64,000 bases of DNA, taken from Aotearoamyces nothofagi (taxonomy: Eukaryota > Ascomycota > Leotiomycetes > Leotiales > Tympanidaceae). This document shows positions 52,111 through 63,236 of this stretch, piece after piece (the stretch's first letter is position 1; each line of letters opens with the position of its first letter). The position numbers and the translations under genes were made by a program. The notes under the pieces were generated by a model. The model made no database searches. It saw only the letters and a program-made list of their open reading frames with translations, and was not told the origin of the DNA. The stretch covers positions 434,361-498,360 of the forward strand of contig JADDTR010000018.1 in the NCBI GenBank assembly GCA_015345905.1, written 5' to 3'.

Positions 52111-53224
52111 TTAGCTAACCCGTAACCTTTCCACATCTTTCCTCACCTCCTCAAGATCCTTCGACATCTCCCCATAAACTCTAGCAATCTCCCTCATAAC
52201 CTTCTCCTTCCCAGCGCCGCCCTCCAGATCATCCCTCCTCCCAACACCATACCTCCTCAACTCCTGTTCTGCATCCTTCCGCCTCTGCTTCAACCTACTC
52301 CTGCTATCCCTCAAATGCTCCGCATAAGCCCGCAACGCCACCTTCACCTCATTCGTATAAAGAGCATTCTGCGCACTAACAAATGTGCTCTTCACATTCA
52401 ACAACTCCTGCTGCGCCTGCACAGCAAGGATCTCCGCACGAGCCTTCACCGAACGCGCAAGCTGTCCATGCTTATTCTGCTCGAGGATCCGAATGACGAG
52501 TTCTGTGGCGGTGAGGTAGCGGCCTAGGATTGTGGTTGTGAGAGGCACGAGGCCGAGGCGCGAGGTCTCGAGAGAGGTTTTCTGCGACGCGATGCTGTCT
52601 TGTAGAGAGCTGAGGGATGATGGGATTTTGCCGATGCTGCGGTGTAGGAAGGAGGCGTTAGTTGTGGGGGCGAGGACACGCGCGAGGCTGAGGGCTTGCA
52701 TGTGTAGCTGCGTGGAGAGAAGTGCGGCGATACGCGGCAGGTGGGTTGGGAGAGAGACGTAAGCATCTGTAGATGCGAGAAGCGTGCGCGATTGCGCCGT
52801 GACTGAAGGCGCCGAGAGCTGGAGGGACAGCAGAATTATAAGCTCGAGCAGTTCAGCCGGGAGACGTGACTGCTGCGATGTTTTGGAAGACGTCAGCGGC
52901 AGCGCGGACACAGCCTTGCGTAGGATATCCCGCTTCGTAGCATCGACCTTGTGGGCATGAAGTGGCTGCAAACTTGCTGTTAGAAGGGTCTCACGGCGAG
53001 GAAGGGTCTCACGGCGAGGAAGGGTCTCACGGCGAGGAAGGGTCTCACGGCGAGGACTGGAGAAGGTGAAAGCAGCGTACCTCGGATATCGCATCGCGCT
53101 GTACTTGCGCGGGGTGAGATTTCGTAGAGCCATTGCGGTTCAGGATGTCGGTTGTGAGAATTCGGTGGAGTGATGCGAACTTGGGATTGCTTTGCAGCAC
53201 GGCATTGTCGATCGGTGGGAACAT
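52111..53224 (-). CDS. Helical 332-aa protein, unknown
   Basis: Two exons (53224-53081, 52965-52111) with a 115-bp intron encode 332 aa beginning MFPPIDNAVLQSNPKFASLHRILTTDILN. I know this style of N terminus from uncharacterised fungal proteins but cannot give a function. The protein is almost entirely helical with coiled coils (VNVK-type helices, ending in VYGEMSKDLEEVRKDVERLRVS) and has no membrane span. The splice is supported by phase, a GTACGC donor, CTAAC 13 nt before the CAG acceptor, and a smooth join AISE-PLHAHKVDATKRDILRKA. A single open frame through the intron (start 53133) would read a PRRETL repeat as protein; that reading discards the exon 1 frame and is probably wrong. Confidence 0.7.
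52983..53054. repeat. 18-bp minisatellite, four perfect copies, intronic
   Basis: The unit GAAGGGTCTCACGGCGAG is repeated four times without a mismatch. It fills 72 of the 115 bp of the intron of the minus-strand gene and ends at the CTAAC branch site. Perfect identity suggests recent expansion. Confidence 0.9.
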
Positions 53225-53599
53225 GCCTGCGTCGACGAGGCTGCGGTTGCCGTCTCGTCTCGCTGTGGTGTTGTGGTGACGAAAGTGGGAAGACGCGACA
53301 AGCAGGGGTTGGACGCGACCAACTTTGGAGCTTGGAGAACTTTTGCTCTTGGAACAACACATCAATCAATTCTGCAATCTAAAGACATTTACTGTTCCAC
53401 TAAATATCCTGATGCTAAAGTAAGGCCCGTCTCTTTCTTTACGCGTTGTGTCGCGCAATTACTGTAAATCTAAGGCTATCAGTTCATCTAACTTTTACTG
53501 CCGGAATTAATCACCCTTCGCTACTGTTTAATACTCATACACCTGACCTTCCGCTGATACTCGCTCTGAGCTCGAGCGAAATTTAAACTGCAGCTGTCT
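53225..53599. other. Intergenic region, no gene seen
   Basis: Promoter side of the 332-aa gene. The plus-strand frames at 53170-53467 are shadows of exon 1 and its leader. Confidence 0.45.
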
Positions 53600-53945
53600 G
53601 GTTTTCGCTAGGAGCTTTACACTCACTCTTTTCATTCCATTCTTCTCTCCTCTTAATTTGGATAAATAGTAGGCTCGGAACCAACGAGATTGCCGCAAAA
53701 GCCGGTAACAAGGTATAAAGCGCCTCTGAATCCATCCACTAGGTTGTCTTGACCTGTATATACATCGACAGTTCCACCAAATCCGGGCCCAGTACTCATT
53801 CCATAAGCCAGCAGGGTTCCAATCAATGATCCAGCAACTCCTTGATGAGTCCGCGAGACTGAGTTGCTGGTGATAATTTGTGCGGCGGTAAAGATAAAAT
53901 CTGGCTAGAAGGATATGATGATCATCGTCGGGAACATCTTCTAAT
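53600..53945 (-). pseudogene. Relic of a DHA2-type MFS exporter (3' end)
   Basis: A minus-strand frame reads MFPTMIIISF-x-PDFIFTAAQIITSNSVSRTHQGVAGSLIGTLLAYGMSTGPGFGGTVDVYTG and then DNLVDGFRGALYLVTGF. This is the last two or three membrane segments of a drug:proton antiporter of the aminotriazole-resistance (DHA2) class. The x is a TAG where Trp is expected. After GFCGNLVGSEPT the final helix degrades and a TAA follows. The 5' two thirds are gone. It lies directly downstream of an intact regulator that faces an intact DHA2 gene, and is of a different DHA2 subtype from that gene. Confidence 0.72.
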
Positions 53946-54014
53946 ATGTGGGTTACGAAGTAGCTAGAGGTAAATAGAATGCTTGTAAATCGTATCACAA
54001 CTCTTGAATTACTT

Positions 54015-56299
54015 TTAGTCGTCTATAATACTCAGAGCTTCTGTGTTCGTATAAGATGATTCCAAATCGTTCAGGAAACTTGCCCACATCTCAACATTGC
54101 AGTCATCCATATCTGGCCACAAGATTTCTGCATTACTTGTACCATCTAGGGTGTCACCCAGCGATAGTATCGAAGACGTCTGGTGTGTGCTGGGATTGAG
54201 AGTCGGCGTTGTTTCTCCCCACTCAGAAGAACCTATAGGCAGCTGGCTATTCGAAGTTTCGGAATGGCTGATTTGAGTAGGAGAAGTATCGACCGTTCTT
54301 CTGAATTGAGCTATCAGGTCTCTGGCTTTGGAATTCAGATCTTTCATAATCGCAGTCGCGCTAACAACTATCGAGAAATTGGACCCAAACATTTCTAGAT
54401 TTTGGATACCAAGCATAATTGAATTACGGGCTGAAGGAGTAGGCGGGCAGACCGGATACGCAAGTACATAACCCATCATTGTGATACTTGCATTCCATTG
54501 AATATGACATGATTCGTACCAGCCGTTCATCATGTCAGATTTGCTGAGCACTTGATAATTAATGCTGGTGATTGTCATAGCATGGTTAATGCTTCTTGTT
54601 GCGAAATTGTCCGACAGTGGCGTAGTGGATAAACTATGCGGTGTAAAATAGACAAATGGTCGGTAGAGGGTGACAAGGAGGTTATGATAGAGGAGTTCTA
54701 ACGATATGCGTTGCATTTGAAGAAATAATGGTGCCCCTGTCTCAAAATCTAACTGCATTCGATCCGTTGACAATGGGATCCCAGAATTGATTCGGGCGTT
54801 CTTCAATCCTTCAGGTAGGTTTCTAGCCCATATATGCAAAGGCTCCATGCATCGACTTAGAAGCTCGGCACAACTCTCAAGAGCTTCGGAGTCTTCGTAA
54901 ATACTATCAAACTGGCTCGAACCAATAATTTGTGCGCTATCGGAATAGAAGTTTGAGTAGACTGAGTGTGCAGCATCAATCAGCTTTATGCTTTGAAGAA
55001 AGAAGCTCAGCCAGCTGATATCCGCAAGAGCCAACAAGAAACTTGGCCCAAACACTTCTGGTATTTCCCCCTCATCGACTGGAAAGCGGCATGTAGGTGT
55101 AGAAACATTCACAGCCCAAAGCCGGCCTAATTCAATACTCAGTTTTCCATCCAGTAAATAAAGACTCCACCATAGCCGTATTCGAAGTTCTTGTTCGGAC
55201 TGGGAAAGCTTGCTAGACGGTTCTTGATGAAGACCAAGCATTTGGGCAATTCGAATGGCTAGACCAAGCATGTTGTGGGCCATGTTTTTTAATGAAGCAT
55301 TCTGAAGATAGACCACCACAAAGATATAGCACTGCACAGTTGTAATTGAAGGACTTTCCCAGCCATTCGAGAGCGTCACCATGCACTGGCGATAATAATG
55401 TTCGCTGACGTCTTCATTGTCAACAGGGTTTTCCGAGTCGTGAGCGCCGGGGATAAAGCTACTGCCGTATTGTATACAGAGCGCTAGGATTATGTCTACC
55501 AAAGGTGAAGGTCGACGAGACAATCCATCTGTATCAGGCCCAGACCAGAGCGAGTCGAAATGGTCTCTAAATTCTTGCTCCCAAACTATTGGTATCAAAC
55601 AATGATAAGTGTTCCAAAAGAGATTCAGATATAACTCCTGCTGATGTCGAGGTAACTCCTTGGCAAAACTTCCATTTCGAGAGGAAGATATGCTGCCTAT
55701 AATTACACTACCTGTTGGTGTCGGATGTAAGCCGTTCACTAATGGAGCATGATCAAGTACCGAACCAAGAAATAAGCTTAGTCTGTCCGTGAATGCAAAT
55801 GTAGACGAAGGACCGTAAAAGGAGCTACATTTTGTAGATGGATCCATTATACTGACACTTGGCCAATTTTTTATATGTAAATTGGCATTACTTGGCGAGC
55901 TGCTACTGGCTAGAGGGCTTGGTGATTGTTGCGGACCAGTAGACACAGGCGACAGCAATAGAGAAGATAAATCAGACCCTGAATTCCGAGGCATAGCAGA
56001 AGAGCTGTTTTCAAACGTGTTGATCTTCATCTGTAGTCTCTGTATTTCTCTAATAGCCAAATATTAGCTCGATGTTTCTGCAAAGCTTGAGTATGGAAAA
56101 CCAACTTGTTGGCTGCTGAGAGAGTTTGAGCTCCGTGCGGTATGGACTTCGTACACCTGGCACCTTTAACCTTGCAGTTTGAACAAGGGTACCTCTCATC
56201 ACACTTTATTCTATGTATACGACATAAATAACAGGCTCTGGCAACCTGCTTTCGCTTTGCCTTCGGTTCATTGGATGTACCCACGAATGTATTGAACAT
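54015..56299 (-). CDS. Zn2Cys6 transcription factor
   Basis: Exons 56299-56106 and 56049-54015 (56-bp intron) encode 742 aa. The binuclear zinc cluster has all six Cys: C23 and C26, RIHRIK, C33, C39 and C42, C49 (CYLCRIHRIKCDERYPCSNCKVKGARC read in two parts), preceded by basic KAKRKQ. A short coiled coil follows across the splice (AANKEIQRLQMKINTFE). The fungal middle-homology domain spans about 190-480, with LFWNTYHCLIPIVWEQEFRDHFDSLW, MLGLAIRIAQMLGLHQEP and ELRIRLWWSLYLLDGKLSIELGR, the last being the XlnR/CTF1B-type signature. It is nuclear. Start: first ATG that directly precedes the zinc cluster; a longer frame from 56377 is less likely. Divergent from a DHA2 exporter 486 bp away, which it probably controls. 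Confidence 0.93.
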
Positions 56300-56785
56300 G
56301 GTGAGAAGATTAATCCGCCACCCTGGGCGGGAACAAAAGATGAAGGATACGCTCAGATACGGAAAAAATAAATGCAATCCTCAGAGCACTGTTGCTCTAA
56401 ATGCGAACGTAGTCGCAGTTTAATGTGCTATAGAATAGACCTTTGACTTCGGGGATATTTGTTAGCGGGAGCTTTGTCCATATCCGGAACTCCGGCAACT
56501 CCGGTGCTCCTTTGGGACTAAAACACAATGCTGGCATTCAACTCCGATACTCCTTTAGGATGTTCAAAGTTTCGTATTCTAACTACCAATCCGACAATAT
56601 TTCAAATCAACGCAATTGATTACAAATTTGTAGGGGCAAAATGGAGTCAATAGGAGCTAGCGTTGTGTTAAATAACATATATACAATGTCTTCTGTCGCG
56701 GCTCACTCGACTCTTTCGTTTCCTTGTTGTAACTCGCTATTCAAAGATTCCACTCTCCCCAGCTTTGTATTTCTTAGCTTCAGTC
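56300..56785. promoter_or_regulatory. Divergent regulator/exporter promoter
   Basis: This 486-bp region separates the start codons of the Zn2Cys6 gene and the DHA2 exporter gene. CCGG-containing direct and inverted words cluster in its middle (listed separately), with a diverged copy CTCCGATACTCC near 56550. Confidence 0.6.
56484..56504. promoter_or_regulatory. Candidate zinc-cluster binding sites
   Basis: CCGGAACTCCGG contains CCG-N6-CGG, and AACTCCGG is then repeated directly (at 56488-56495 and 56497-56504). Zn2Cys6 proteins usually bind pairs of CGG triplets. Its position in a regulator/exporter divergent promoter makes it a good operator candidate; binding is inferred. Confidence 0.55.
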
Positions 56786-58838
56786 ATGGAAAATTTCAAT
56801 ACTCATGAAAGGCCTCCACCTGAGCTGGATATCTCGATGCAGAGTCCCTTTACTACTCTCCGTCCAGTGCAGACCGGTGAGGAATTGTCCAAACCGGCAA
56901 GTTCTCCAGCCACAGCAGGAAGTCAAACACCTGAAGATTTGCCCTCTAAATACGATAATAGCGCCAGAACGATCCATGGATATAAGGTGAAAAACTTCAT
57001 AGACATATATTTCTTCTGTGTTTAAATATCTGCTGATCAGTTGCCTCTCAACTTTAGTGGTTCTTGGTCTGCATTTCTCTTTATTTGGGATCTCTGATCT
57101 ACGGTTTGGATACAACAATCGCGGCGGATATTCAGGCCGCTACCGCCAAAACGTTTGGAGACACCAGACAACTTACGTGGCTTGGAACGGGTTTTCCACT
57201 AGGGTCACTTTGTACGATTCTTCCTGTGTACGTACTCCTACTGTCATCCTGACAAGTCCCAGAAATGTATGCTGATCTTGTGTCTCTTTTTAGTGCTGCA
57301 TCTTATGCTGTATTTGACACGAAGAAAATGTTCATCGCCAGTATAATTCTCTTCGAGACCGGATCTGCGATTTGTGGGGGGGCTCCTGCCATGAGTGCTC
57401 TTATTGTTGGCCGAGTTCTTACTGGCGTTGGTGGATCTGGTGTTTACATCGGGTATGTATTTTATCTCGTGAATAATACTTGATAGATTCTTATATTAGT
57501 ATTTTAGAGTTCTCAATTACTTTTCGGTTTGCACGACGAACAAAGAACGGGGCCGCTATATCGCATGTATTGGCCTGGTTTGGGGTATTGGAGCTATCCT
57601 AGGACCAGTAGTGGGAGGTGCTTTTTCTGTCAGTGCAGCAACATGGCGTTGGTCATTTTACATCAATCTGTAAGTATATAACCCCTAATTACATCCCTTT
57701 ATGAGTGTAACTAAGGAGACCAGGATTATTGCTGCAATCTGCGCACCGATTTATATTATCTACCTTCCATCGTTAAGCCCAGAAGAAGCCTCGAATGCTA
57801 GCATGTACGCAAAGCTTATCAGAATGGACTGGGTGGGATTTATACTTAGCGCAGGAGCAATCGTTGCTTTCGTGTTAGTCCTCACACTTGCGGGAACTAT
57901 CTGGGCATGGAACGCTGCTCCAACGATTGCAGTCTGGGTTGTTTTTGGAGTACTGTTCATTGCCGCCATACTTCAACAGCGATACCTCATATTTACTGAC
58001 CGCGAAAATCGCATGCTACCTGCTAGCTACATCTTACGCTCTAGAACCCAACTTCTTTTGAATTTTGAGACTGGAGCAACTGTTGCAAATATATTCTTGC
58101 CGGTCTATTACATCCCGCTTTACTTTCAGTTCGTTCACGGCGATACTTCGATCATGGCCGCAGTACGATTGCTTCCATATATCTTGATTCTAGTTACGGC
58201 AAACATGTCTAGTGGGCTTTTGCTTCCAAGAATTAGATACTAGTACGTATTTTCTTTCTAGTGAGTGATGATACACATGCTGACTCTATGCTAGTTCTGC
58301 ATTATATCTCATCACTGGTATCCTCATGACTGTGGGTGGAGCATTGATGTATACTATTACTATAAATACTTCGGCCGCCAACATCTATGGTTACAGCATA
58401 CTTCTAGCCGTAGGAAGCGGCCTCACATTCCAATCAGGATATGCAATATCCGGTCTCAAAATGGCCACCAAGGGTACAGCTCGAGACGTGCACAGTGCAG
58501 TCTCCCTACAAAACATCTCGCAAATCAGCGGCACACTTCTCTCCCTTCTTCTCTCTGGACAGATCTTTCAAAGCTATGCCTTCAACGGCCTCAAAGCTGT
58601 GTTAGCTGACCAAGGCTTTACAGACTCACAGATTCACAGCATGGTTGCGGGGACACAGAGCACACTATTTGACTCGCTGTCTTCCGAGATTGCGACCGAG
58701 GCGATAGAGGCTATTACAAAAGCAATCAGTAAAGTTTATATTTTGAGTATCGTGGCAGGTATCGTGGCTCTGCTTAGCTCGCTGTTGATGAAGCGGGAAC
58801 GGCCTTTCGATGTAACTGCTAATGCAGGAGATGTATAA
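56786..58838 (+). CDS. DHA2-family MFS exporter
   Basis: Six exons (56786-56986, 57058-57227, 57294-57452, 57508-57669, 57724-58242, 58295-58838) join in phase to 584 aa. The protein is a 14-span drug:proton antiporter in the plasma membrane, of the type that exports toxins and xenobiotics. A cytosolic N tail precedes WFLVCISLYLGSLIYGLDTTIAADI, then LTWLGTGFPLGSLCTILPVAASYAVFDTKKMFI (across the splice), GGAPAMSALIVGRVLTGVGGSGVYIG, then GRYIACIGLVWGIGAILGPVVGGAFS (motif C, antiporter signature) and WRWSFYINLIIAAICAP. The second half has MDWVGFILSAGAIVAFVLVL and FLPVYYIPLYFQFVHGDTSIMAAVRLLPYI. Introns are 52-71 bp. Substrate unknown. Confidence 0.92.
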
Positions 58839-59797
58839 GTATTTTACAGCGAGGTTGACAGAGAATCTGACACTTGCGCTTGCCGCTTGGAAGTAAAGAG
58901 GATGAAGTGGCAAGCCGTTATTTAATATTGTAGCATTTTGGTGGAAGGAGACTTGATTAACTAGATGTGCGACGCTGATAAGGACTGAGTCGACTGACTG
59001 AAAACGAATGTCTTTCTGTTTTGGAACTAGAAGTGCCGATAAGGTTCTTATATTAATTGCCGTTCTGATAATAAATTCTATATTTTTAACTTCTCAGCAA
59101 ATTTAATAGATATTAATTCAATTCGTAGATCTTTCTGAAGCTAACGATATAGAATGAGAATGTGTAAATAGGCAGTATGCCTTCAGATTACTACATAGCT
59201 TTTAACCACCGCCTTCTTCTACTGCATTAGATCTCACTCATAATATCTTATAACGGCTTTCACAACGTTACAATGTACACAATAACATCGACGCCTCATA
59301 CTCCAAAGAATTTTAATATTATTTAGGATCCTTGAGAGTGATAATGATATAAAGTTGCGGTTCCATCAGCCACATTTTCCTTCATCGCTAAGGCTTGCGG
59401 TCAATGGGTTTGCTGTTAAAAGCAACCAAACAACCAGAGCATTCCCCCCTTCTTCTATGGAAGAAAGGCTCATCAAGGACAAAATCAAGCTCCGTTCAGT
59501 GTTATATCTCAGTAGGTCCGTGATATTTGGTTAACCCTTAAATCCTATCGTTGCGCTCGATTGAGCGGCAGGGATTATCTAGCGATTGGCCTTGCTGCAT
59601 GAAGGCTGTAACATGGCGCGACGTGTAAGATCTCAGCCACACATGCAAATATTCAGCTGCAGACGTCAGATAGAACATGGGCTCTTGGCATTGTATCCGA
59701 CTCGCTGCCGTCGATGGCTAGCATTACCATGAATTCCTTCGAGTTCTGAGGCGACTGCTATTATTCAAGCCTGCAAGTTCGCCTCAGCCTTGCAAAC
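58839..59797. other. Intergenic region, no gene seen
   Basis: About 960 bp, AT-rich at 59030-59130, without coding signal, RNA gene or recognisable repeat. Confidence 0.5.
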
Positions 59798-61018
59798 ATG
59801 GCTCCAAGATGGATTGGGCTCGCATCTAGAGCCTCGCAGTCCGGAGGCCAGGCAGACCATTTCCCTGGGCTAAAAGCGCAATGGCAAAATCCCGGCGATC
59901 TCTTTTCCATTCTCCTCATCATCGGGGGCGATATAGTCCAGCGCGCAATTGCACAGCTCTCTGGCGGACCATTCTACATCACCCCCGTCGCCTTCTCTTT
60001 TGGCTGGGTTGCATACTCAGTCAGTGCAGTACTATCCGCCATCGGTGATGGGAAACTGATGCCTGACACTGATTGCCCATCTATCGTCGTGAACGCCAAA
60101 AGTGGCTACGTCCGAGAGAACCAATCGTGGATCCTCGGTCGTATACTGCGAGATTGGATTTGGGACGAGAAAGACGAGAAAGAACGTGCGAACGACGGGA
60201 CTGGGAGATACGCCCTTGTCGTATCCATATGCCGCATCTCTACGAAAAAGGATTTCGGCTCTCCTGACCTCGATATAGTCTGGCTTTCAGGGGTCGTCGT
60301 CATCGTGGCTCAAATCGTCATATCGACAATTCCTGGCATCATTGATAGCTCGTGGTCGGTCATGGTTCTTACACTTGGTGGAACACTACTGAGTCTTGCA
60401 CAAGGCTCGCTTCCTCAATGGAAGGCGGAGAAATGGGCATGTCGGGACCTGAAGAAAGAGACCGAGGCGAGTAAGAACAAGAAGCGTAAGGATAAAACGA
60501 TAAGTTTAACACGGGGTAATGGCAGTCAACATGTGATAGTAATCATTGGCGAAGGGTTTGGCCCTGATCTCGAAGACCTTGCGAGCGGCCGAGAAGTTCG
60601 GAACGCATCAACGTTACCCTGCACCCTCGCGTTGGCATGTCTTTGGTTAATCCTTCTCCTTACTGCATCGGGGGTTCCAGATAATCGCTGGTTCTTACTC
60701 CTAGTTGGTGGGCTTGGGATGGCTCAAAATATCTTTGCGGCTGGATTCAAGCGAAAGAGTGCAGCGGTTGGTCTGCATGTCGATAATGTCAAGGTGGTTA
60801 AGCCGGAGTCCAGGGGCAGAGATCCCACAAATAAAGTGTTCTGGGTTCTGCAGCAAACCGAGGTTTTGGCTCCGGGTGTAGGGATCTCCCTCCTTCCGGT
60901 CTTCTTTCCTGGCGATACACTTTATCCAGACGAAGTGAAATGGAAGGAGGATACTCTGACTAAGTATAAGAGAGAAGAAGAGGCTAGAAAGAGGCTGGAG
61001 CGAGAAACGAAGGCTTAG
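59798..61018 (+). CDS. Fungal multi-span membrane protein, unknown
   Basis: A 406-aa single-exon protein of a type common in Pezizomycotina genomes but without known function. An amphipathic start precedes two spans (about 33-53, DLFSILLIIGGDIVQRAIAQL, and 59-82). A soluble segment with DCPSIVVNAKSGYVRENQSWILGRILRDW follows; this is the conserved part of the family as I know it. Two more spans lie near 165-205 (IVWLSGVVVIVAQIVISTIPG, VLTLGGTLLSLAQGSLPQW), then a Lys-rich loop, and two spans near 275-315 (TLALACLWLILLLTASGV, WFLLLVGGLGMAQNIFAAG). The C-terminal tail is charged and helical. No enzyme motif is seen. Confidence 0.75.
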   Translation: MAPRWIGLASRASQSGGQADHFPGLKAQWQNPGDLFSILLIIGGDIVQRAIAQLSGGPFYITPVAFSFGWVAYSVSAVLSAIGDGKLMPDTDCPSIVVNAKSGYVRENQSWILGRILRDWIWDEKDEKERANDGTGRYALVVSICRISTKKDFGSPDLDIVWLSGVVVIVAQIVISTIPGIIDSSWSVMVLTLGGTLLSLAQGSLPQWKAEKWACRDLKKETEASKNKKRKDKTISLTRGNGSQHVIVIIGEGFGPDLEDLASGREVRNASTLPCTLALACLWLILLLTASGVPDNRWFLLLVGGLGMAQNIFAAGFKRKSAAVGLHVDNVKVVKPESRGRDPTNKVFWVLQQTEVLAPGVGISLLPVFFPGDTLYPDEVKWKEDTLTKYKREEEARKRLERETKA

Positions 61019-61224
61019 CGCGGACTATAGAACTCTAAGATGTAAATCTATCTTAGATGAGGGGGTTCTGGGGCTAATGCTGCGCTCTCGTAATCTTCTG
61101 TTGAAAGCTAGTTGCGAATAACTATGATCAAATATCAAGTTTCGTCATTGAAGGCTAACCATCACGTAGTCAAGCAGTTTTTTAAAGGCCGACCTTATCA
61201 TCTTTGACCAGAATATTATCCGAA

Positions 61225-62359
61225 TTACCTAACTCTACTATGCGAACCTTTCGGAAAACTCTTCGCAGAAAGCAGCGCGCCTTTTACTGCCCTTATCTGT
61301 GTCTTCAGTTTTGCAATCTCGTCATCATCCTCTGCCGTTTTCTTTTCTGATGGGAAACTGCTATTATAAATAAATGAAGGTGCAGAATAAGCCAAGCTAT
61401 CAAGGTACCCTCTCAAAGCGCTAACGTGTACTGAAACATCGTCAATTTCATGTTCTTCGGATGTGGAACCTTCCAACAGTTCTGTAATATGTGTGTTAAG
61501 AACTGCGAGTCGTCTCACTTGGTCCTCGAGCTCGGTTGTTGGTGAGGGAGAGGGAGGTCGAAAGCCGGAAGGACTTGGTGGAAGGGATGTTTGGACACCA
61601 ATGTCGCGATGGAACATCTCAGTTGGATCGCTCTCGCTATCCTCTTCTGAGTCATTTTGATGTCTGTCTGATGGGTGTGAATCTATAGGTATTTCCGATA
61701 CCATTGCGGTGAGCTTCTCTATTAAGGCTTTGAGGTTTGTCTGCGTCGTCTCAGCAAGGGTATGCCGTGATTCTGTTAATGAAGCAACCATGGGTGCAAT
61801 CAGATAATTCGAAGTGCCATATAGGAGCGCAGAGATGCCCCCAAAGAGGTAAAGTGTTGTAAGGAGTCGAGAGGCCGTTATTAGAGGTGCCGGCCTTGCG
61901 GGTGTTGTCAGGAATTCTGGATATGTGATGATAGGTGGAGCATCCTGGCTCCGTTGAGGGGGAGGAGATGATAGTGATGATGCAGGAGGAGTTGTTACGG
62001 CTTGAGTCTTTGGTGGCTACTGTAATTAGTCTCTGTTTCTACCTATTGTGTTTTGGATAGTATACTTCGGGGTCGGTATTTGAGGCCTCGACGTTGCGCG
62101 TAACGCCTAGAAGCTCTTGTATCTCGTCCCTTTCTAATCCCTTACCCTCCAAGAATGCTATCTTCTTGTCGGTGGTAGAATTCTGAACCTCGTCTTCTTC
62201 TAGGAACTTCTTGGCCTTCTCGATGATGGATGCGCGCGTGGGAGTCTCTTGGACTGAATCGATTGGGGGTTGGCTTTCATCGCTCTGCTCCGTCGGCGAA
62301 GGCTTCAGCTGCCATGACGGCACTCCCAAAGCCTTCTTATCTTGATCACCTTCTCCCAT
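61225..62359 (-). CDS. PEX14: Peroxisomal import receptor docking protein PEX14
   Basis: Exons 62359-62066 and 62016-61225 (49-bp intron) encode 361 aa. Pex14 docks the cargo receptor Pex5 at the peroxisomal membrane. Residues about 38-90 are the conserved Pex14 N-terminal domain: TRASIIEKAKKFLEEDEVQNSTTDKKIAFLEGKGLERDEIQELLG. After the splice a Pro-rich part (TPPASSLSSPPPQRSQDAPPIITYPEF) leads to one membrane-like segment (LLTTLYLFGGISALLYGTSNYLIAP, about 137-161). Then come a coiled-coil region and an acidic Ser-rich tail. The intron is short but has GTATAC, CTAAT and TAG; an alternative GTAGAA donor would leave only 23 bp. Start: Met directly before the N-terminal domain; the frame is open further upstream without homology. 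Confidence 0.92.
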
Positions 62360-63236
62360 TGCATAAACCCGGTATGACTTGAATATCCGGGGAGTGAGGC
62401 TCGCGCGAGACGTTGTATACACGCATGCCTCGGCTCTACCCCGGATTCGATCAGGGCTGACGTAATCCAGAGAATGTTTTTGATTGGGCAAAGCTCAACT
62501 CCATCGCACCCCGACACCTCACGTACAGCGATTGCAAGGGCGTATCTATCGAGAAACGAGTGTCTTTGCCGTTGCTAGCAATCGCCATCCTATCATTATC
62601 CATTCATCTCAGCAATATCTCACACAGCCACGTCCGCCCCGCACTGTCGCCCTATCAAAGCTTGACGTGTCATTTTCACGCGCACCACGCCGCCCGCCCC
62701 CAATCAATCTGCAAGCAGGCGTGGAAAACAGGACCTGAAGCCGGAGAAGAGAAAGAGAGGAAGAGTGAGACGACCTGCAGAAAGGGCTGACGCTGAGGGA
62801 TCCCTTAAGCGATCCGGAGGGATTGTCTCGTGTCTGGGCACTGAGCCGGCAAACGACGGAGCGGAGCACGTTCCTACTGGGAAGAGATAGAGGACAAAGG
62901 CAGATCCGGAGTCATGTGAGTAGCATTCTATGTGTAGAGCACCGGCCATGTCCAAAAGGCTGCATGGCAAGATAGTGTTGTGCAAGAGAGCCACCGCCAT
63001 AATAAACACGTGAATAGACCCTGCAGTGGTTGGCGGAAGGCGCGCCTGCAAATAGGTGCCCCGCGCATAATTGGAGTGACCTTCATTTCTATGCTGCAGG
63101 TCTATCTCTGAACTGCTCGCGATCTGATGTCCTCCACTTGTCTTCGCCTTTGTTAAGCATCTGTACCCTTCTCGCGTTCTGTAACGTTCCCTGCACCCTT
63201 TGCATCATCAAATCTCGTTACACACTACCACTTGCC
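62360..63236. promoter_or_regulatory. Divergent promoter region PEX14/IES2
   Basis: About 880 bp between divergent start codons. Frames at 62484-63051 look random. No RNA gene or repeat is seen. Confidence 0.5.

Noticed and set aside
52983-53133. PRRETL repeat peptide as a coding repeat of the 332-aa protein
   Set aside because: The repeat lies in an intron with good donor, branch site and acceptor; the spliced form joins two protein-like exons in phase.
57265-57300. Alternative exon (MYADLVSLFS) in the DHA2 exporter
   Set aside because: Using GTACGT at 57228 and TAG at 57293 gives ILPVAASYAVFD, which aligns without a gap to other DHA2 proteins; the alternative adds a meaningless insert.
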